Translations under genes and position numbers: made by a program
Shown here: one piece after another, positions 22,423 through 26,814 of the stretch
Layout: the number at the start of each line of letters is the position of its first letter
How positions within the stretch are numbered: position 1 is the stretch's first letter
Assembly (NCBI GenBank): GCA_027405735.1
Contig: JAPEHQ010000033.1
Coordinates: 1 to 26,814 of the forward strand
Source: Mucor racemosus
Lineage: Eukaryota > Mucoromycota > Mucoromycetes > Mucorales > Mucoraceae
Direction of reading: 5' to 3'
Length of the DNA: 26,814 nucleotides
Notes under the pieces: model-generated
Databases searched by the model: none
What the model saw: only the letters and a program-made list of their open reading frames with translations
What the model was told of the DNA's origin: nothing

Positions 22423-25400
22423 ATGAGCGACACTTCATCACCATTGTCTGATTATCAATCCGATGTTGCTATGGACGGCAATGAGACAGTTAGCAATGAA
22501 CTGGAACAATTAGGGGTCGATTTAGTTGATCAACATGTGCTTGAAAAATCATTGATGGAAAAGGTGATCTTGAAATATAAGCAATAAACCTCTTTTAATT
22601 AACAAAATCTAGGCTGATAAAGCATTAGCCGAAAGAGACGATGAATTGGATAAAAAGAGACTCGACAAAGCATACAAAGAAATTGAGTAAAGAAAAGCTT
22701 GTTGATTTCAAGTAAAAAGAATCGATATTAATGCATATTGTAACAGGATCGCACAAAAGCTGCTTGATGGTTTGAAATTAAAGATGAAGGAATCTCTTGA
22801 CAAGGAGAAATTTATACCAAAAATTAATCAACAAGCCAAGAAATTGAGAGATGCTAGTAGGGATAAAGACGATATTTTAGGTCGAATGGAAGATAGAGAA
22901 AAAGAACGATATAAAGCAGTTGTACCAGTTGATAAAAATATCAGACAGCACGATGAGACGCAAAGAGATTTTCTTGTGAGAACTGGTAAAATCACACCCT
23001 TTGATCATTTACCAGAATATCACATCAATCAACGAGAAAAAGATGTTATTTTTCCTGGATCAGGTCAAATGTCGCACCAAGATCTTCATGCTCCTATACA
23101 CAAAGCAGAACAGCCTTCTACTTCAGCATCAACATCAGTAAAGCGTAAATTAAGCCAAGATGATGATGATGATTATAATGATGTTATGACTATTGAAGAT
23201 GATGAGAACGAATATCAAGAAGAGGGCGAATTAGAGAATGATAGTGTAGATGATGAAGAATATAGCAAAAAACGCGCATTTAAAAAATTAGATGAAATTT
23301 ATGACGATGACGGATCAGAATCAAATTATAGAAAAAGATTACAAGATTGGACACACAACCGAAAAATTATGCGATACCAGAAAACTCATGTAAAACTATG
23401 ATTGAATTTAGGAGTTAATTAAATGTATTCATTGATTTATTTTGTAGAAGGATGCTGTCAATTTATCAATGGAAGAAATCGAAGAAAGATTAGAGCAAGA
23501 TGAAAACAATAACGATGATGAGGAACAATTCGAACCACATCCAAATTTCCAAGATGTTGAATTTGATCATGGCATGAGAGTTCCTGGAGAGCTTTGGGAT
23601 TGCTTGTTTGATTATCAAAAGACATGTATGTGTGATATATATATATATATACATATACACCAAAATTAGCATATAATCTGATAAATCTGAGGGGCTTTTT
23701 AGGTGTGCAATGGTTATGGGAATTACATAGACAAAAAGTAGGTGGGATCCTTGGTGATGAAATGGGTTTAGGTAAAACTATTCAAGTAATTGCATTTTTA
23801 TCTGGATTGTATTATTCGAAAATCCTTGGTCCTGGTCAACCTTCCATCATTGTTTGTCCTGCTACTGTTATGAAGCAATGGGTGCAAGAGTTTCATAAAT
23901 GGTGGCCACCTTTGAGAGTTGCAATTCTTCACTCAAGTGGAGCTGGTGTTAAAACTTCTATTTTGACCTCTGCTAAAGGAAAGGGTAAAAATAAAGAAAC
24001 ATCGGATGATGATGATGATAGTGGAGAGGAATACACATTTCAAAATAATGCTGATGATTATGAGAATGAAGAGGAGGAGTATGAGCCTGATCGCAGAGGA
24101 AAGAGCAACTTTAAAAAGGGTCCAAAAAATGGAAGATCATCCACTAAAAGTATTCTTACCACAAAATCAGGAAGAAATGCAGCTGCTTTAGTCGAGCAAT
24201 ATGTTAAAAATGGTGGTATTTTGATTACAACTTATAGTGGCGTTCAAAGTTATAGAGAAATCTTATTAAAGCATCGTTGGGGATATGTTGTATTAGACGA
24301 AGGACATAAAATTAGAAATCCTGACTCTGGTACTACATTAGCTATAAAGCAATTTAAGGTAGAGATATTTTGCATTTATTCAATGGTAAATATTTACTAT
24401 TATATCATCTAGACTCCACATAGAATTATTTTATCAGGTACACCAATTCAAAACAATTTAAAAGAATTATGGTCTTTATTTGATTTTATTTTCCCTGGAA
24501 GATTGGGAGTAAGTATATTTGTTTTTGACATTTTGATTGGCATAATTGACAGTTTTTCATGCGAATGCAGACATTGCCCATTTTTCAAACACAATTTTCA
24601 GTTCCTATTGGCATTGGTGGATATGCTAATGCTACCAATGTTCAGGTACAGACAGCCTACAAATGTGCATGTATGCTGAGGGATCTAATCAATCCGTATC
24701 TTCTTCGACGTATGAAAGTGGATGTTGCATCTGATTTACCTAAAAAGAACGAACAAGTTTTATTTTGTAAATTGACTAAACCACAGCGAAATGCCTATTT
24801 GAAATTCATATCATCCAAGGATATGGACGCCATTCTTGAACGTCGTCGTCAAGTACTGTATGGTATTGACATTGTTAGAAAAATTTGTAATCATCCAGAT
24901 ATCATGGATTTGACAATGTCTCACTTGATCTCGAATATGGCAATCCTGAGAGAAGCGGTAAAATGATTGTTGTAAAAGCGCTGTTGAAGATGTGGAAACA
25001 ACAACAACATCGTGTATTGCTCTTTTGTCAAACAAGGCAAATGCTTGATATTCTTGAAATTATGATGAATCGTTCACAGTATCGTTACTTGAGAATGGAT
25101 GGCACCACTCCTGTTGGCCAGAGAATTGCCATGGTGAATGAATTCAATACTGTACCTGATATTTTTGTCTTTTTATTGACAACTAAAGTGGGTGGCCTTG
25201 GTTTAAACCTGACAGGTGCTGATAGAGTGATTTTATTTGATCCTGATTGGGTAATGAATAGCGAGTACATGCATATTTACCTTCATATTAATTAGTAATT
25301 CAATAGAATCCTTCTACTGATATGCAAGCAAGGGAGAGAGCTTGGCGTTTAGGTCAAAAGAAGGAGGTTACTGTATATCGCTTAATGACAAGTGGCACCA

Positions 25401-26631
25401 TCGAAGAAAAGATATATCATCGCCAGATCTACAAACAATTCCTGACAAACAAGATCCTCAAAGACCCCAAACAAAGAAGATTCTTTGATGCTAGTAATTT
25501 ACAATCATATTTACATTGGCATCCGAGGATGCTGTTGGTACAGAAACTGGAGATTTATTCAAAGGAACAGAAATTAATTATAATGAAACTCCAAAGAAAA
25601 AAGAAAAGAAAGAATGGCGATGATGAGAATGATTTGATTGCAATTGAAGGTGTGAATAGTTTAGAACGATAGTAAAGTATATTTTGTTGCGCTTTTTTTT
25701 TTTTTTTTTTTGTGGTAAAAGATTTTAAACAAATTTATATAGTGCAGGAGAACGATTAGAAGAAGAGGAAAGGCGCAAAGAGCGAGAACAAATGGAAGCA
25801 AATGTGAATAATGATAATGAAGACCATGTATTGAAAAGTTTATTCGAAATGACAGGCATTCAAAGTGCATTGCAACATGATCAAATTATGGATTCTGCTT
25901 CTCATGATGCCGTATTTGTCGAGCGTGAAGGTGATTTTGATCGTCAATTTTTTTTTTTTTTTTGCCATGTATTAATTAGTTGAATAGCTACTCTGATCGC
26001 TGAAAGAGCAGCAGCAGCATTGAAAGAATCAAGACGTCAACGTCGACAAGTAGATATAGGTACACCAACTTGGACAGGTCGTTCTGGAGCAGCTGGAGCA
26101 CCACGATTTGCCCTTCAAAATCGAGCAAATACACCCCCTCCAAGATTTGGACATAGTCCTACATTCTCAACACATAGTGCCCCTGTATCACCATCCCCTA
26201 AAAACGCATTTGGTTCTGGAAATGTATCTGGCTTTAAAGCGAATGCTAATGGTGCCAGACCAACATCAAATTCGTTACTTGCTCGAATGAAGGAAAGAAG
26301 AGCAATGGAATTAGGTAAAAGCGTTAGTCCTCAACCTCAAGGTAGTATATATAGTCATATATATATAAATGATATACTAATTTGAAACAATGATAGATAC
26401 ATCTGTTTTAATTTTAGATAATTCAGCTCGAGAAGGCATGATTGTCAAAATTAGAGATTATTTATCAACGCATGATGGCCGAGGAACTTCTCAAGATATC
26501 ATAGATGCACTAGATATCAATATAAATCAAGAGCAGATTATAATATTTAGAAAATGTTACAAGCAATCGCAACGTTCAAGAAGGATGAATCAGGAAAAGG
26601 TTTTTGGATGTTGAAACAAGATTATTTATAA
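22423..26631 (+). CDS. RAD26: Rad26/CSB (ERCC6) Swi2/Snf2 ATPase, frameshifted near its 3' end as read
   Basis: A DNA-dependent ATPase that acts on stalled RNA polymerase II in transcription-coupled repair. Exons are 22423-22563, 22613-22686, 22747-23389, 23448-23625, 23703-24358, 24413-24508, 24571-25250, 25307-25649, 25748-25942, 25988-26341 and 26397-26631, about 1200 aa. Motif [10 protein letters not shown] is near residue 363 and DEGH near 544, followed by [51 protein letters not shown] and [10 protein letters not shown]. After these come [27 protein letters not shown] and a C-terminal winged-helix-like end ([12 protein letters not shown]). An acidic insert separates motifs Ia and II. 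Frame slips occur near 24930 (before [11 protein letters not shown]), 25512, 25590-25612 and 26550, all compatible with missing bases. The splice at 25943 uses a poor GTCAAT donor, so that junction is less certain. Confidence 0.92.
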
Positions 26632-26814
26632 GAAGCAGCAGCAAATTTGTTTAAACTTCCGATGAATTCAAGTTGATTGAAGCTGTCAATATTGGTTTCA
26701 TTCATTCATTAGATGTTAACAATACACAGGAATGGGATGTGCATTACAAATTTTTTCGTGACTTGGCATATAAAATTAGTTGAACGCCCACACCAAAACA
26801 CCCATATTTTGTTG
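26632..26814. other. 3' flank of RAD26, no gene seen
   Basis: The last 183 bp after the RAD26 stop. No reading frame or RNA is recognisable, though the base composition (for example GAATGGGATGTGCATTAC) leaves open the edge of another gene beyond the window. Confidence 0.35.

Overview
The window is eukaryotic, AT-rich fungal DNA. Six protein-coding loci are split by short (about 45-100 bp) GT-AG introns, several with ACTAAC-like branch sites. Together with a Gemin5 homologue and a GCR1_C-type Crypton, this fits an early-diverging filamentous fungus (Mucoromycota-like). That assignment is an inference; no rRNA or other decisive marker is present.

Layout, left to right: (1) 484-2057 (+), a hexose-type MFS transporter broken by four single-base frameshifts. 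(2) About 3120-5735, copy A of a long dispersed repeat, carrying a truncated hAT-like element and a 272-bp solo LTR. (3) 5908-7954 (-), cystathionine gamma-synthase (STR2-like), five exons. (4) 9374-10167 (-), RNA exosome cap subunit Rrp40, three exons. (5) 10329-13879 (+), a Gemin5-like WD40 protein, eight exons, divergent from Rrp40 across a 161-bp shared promoter. (6) About 14190-20096, copy B of the dispersed repeat, interrupted by a second solo LTR, an intact 2.9-kb Crypton with a 744-aa tyrosine recombinase/GCR1_C protein, and a 363-bp hAT-like MITE. (7) 21324-22203 (+), adenylate kinase, three exons. (8) 22423-26631 (+), a Rad26/CSB (ERCC6) Swi2/Snf2 ATPase, eleven exons, with frameshifts in its last third.

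The most informative region is the pair of repeats. Copy A keeps the uninterrupted version of two sites occupied in copy B (Crypton and MITE), and copy B keeps the uninterrupted version of one site occupied in copy A (solo LTR). This gives base-level boundaries for the insertions: an 11-bp direct repeat for the Crypton, 8 bp (AGTGAAAT) for the hAT MITE, and 5 bp (ATGAG, CCATA) for the LTRs.

The cellular genes have housekeeping roles: sugar uptake, transsulfuration, RNA decay, snRNP assembly, adenylate balance and transcription-coupled repair. Only the Rrp40/Gemin5 pair shares an obvious regulatory region. The apparent frameshifts in the transporter and Rad26 all lie within about 2 kb of the two window ends, while the central genes read cleanly. 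This looks more like poor consensus at contig ends than gene death.
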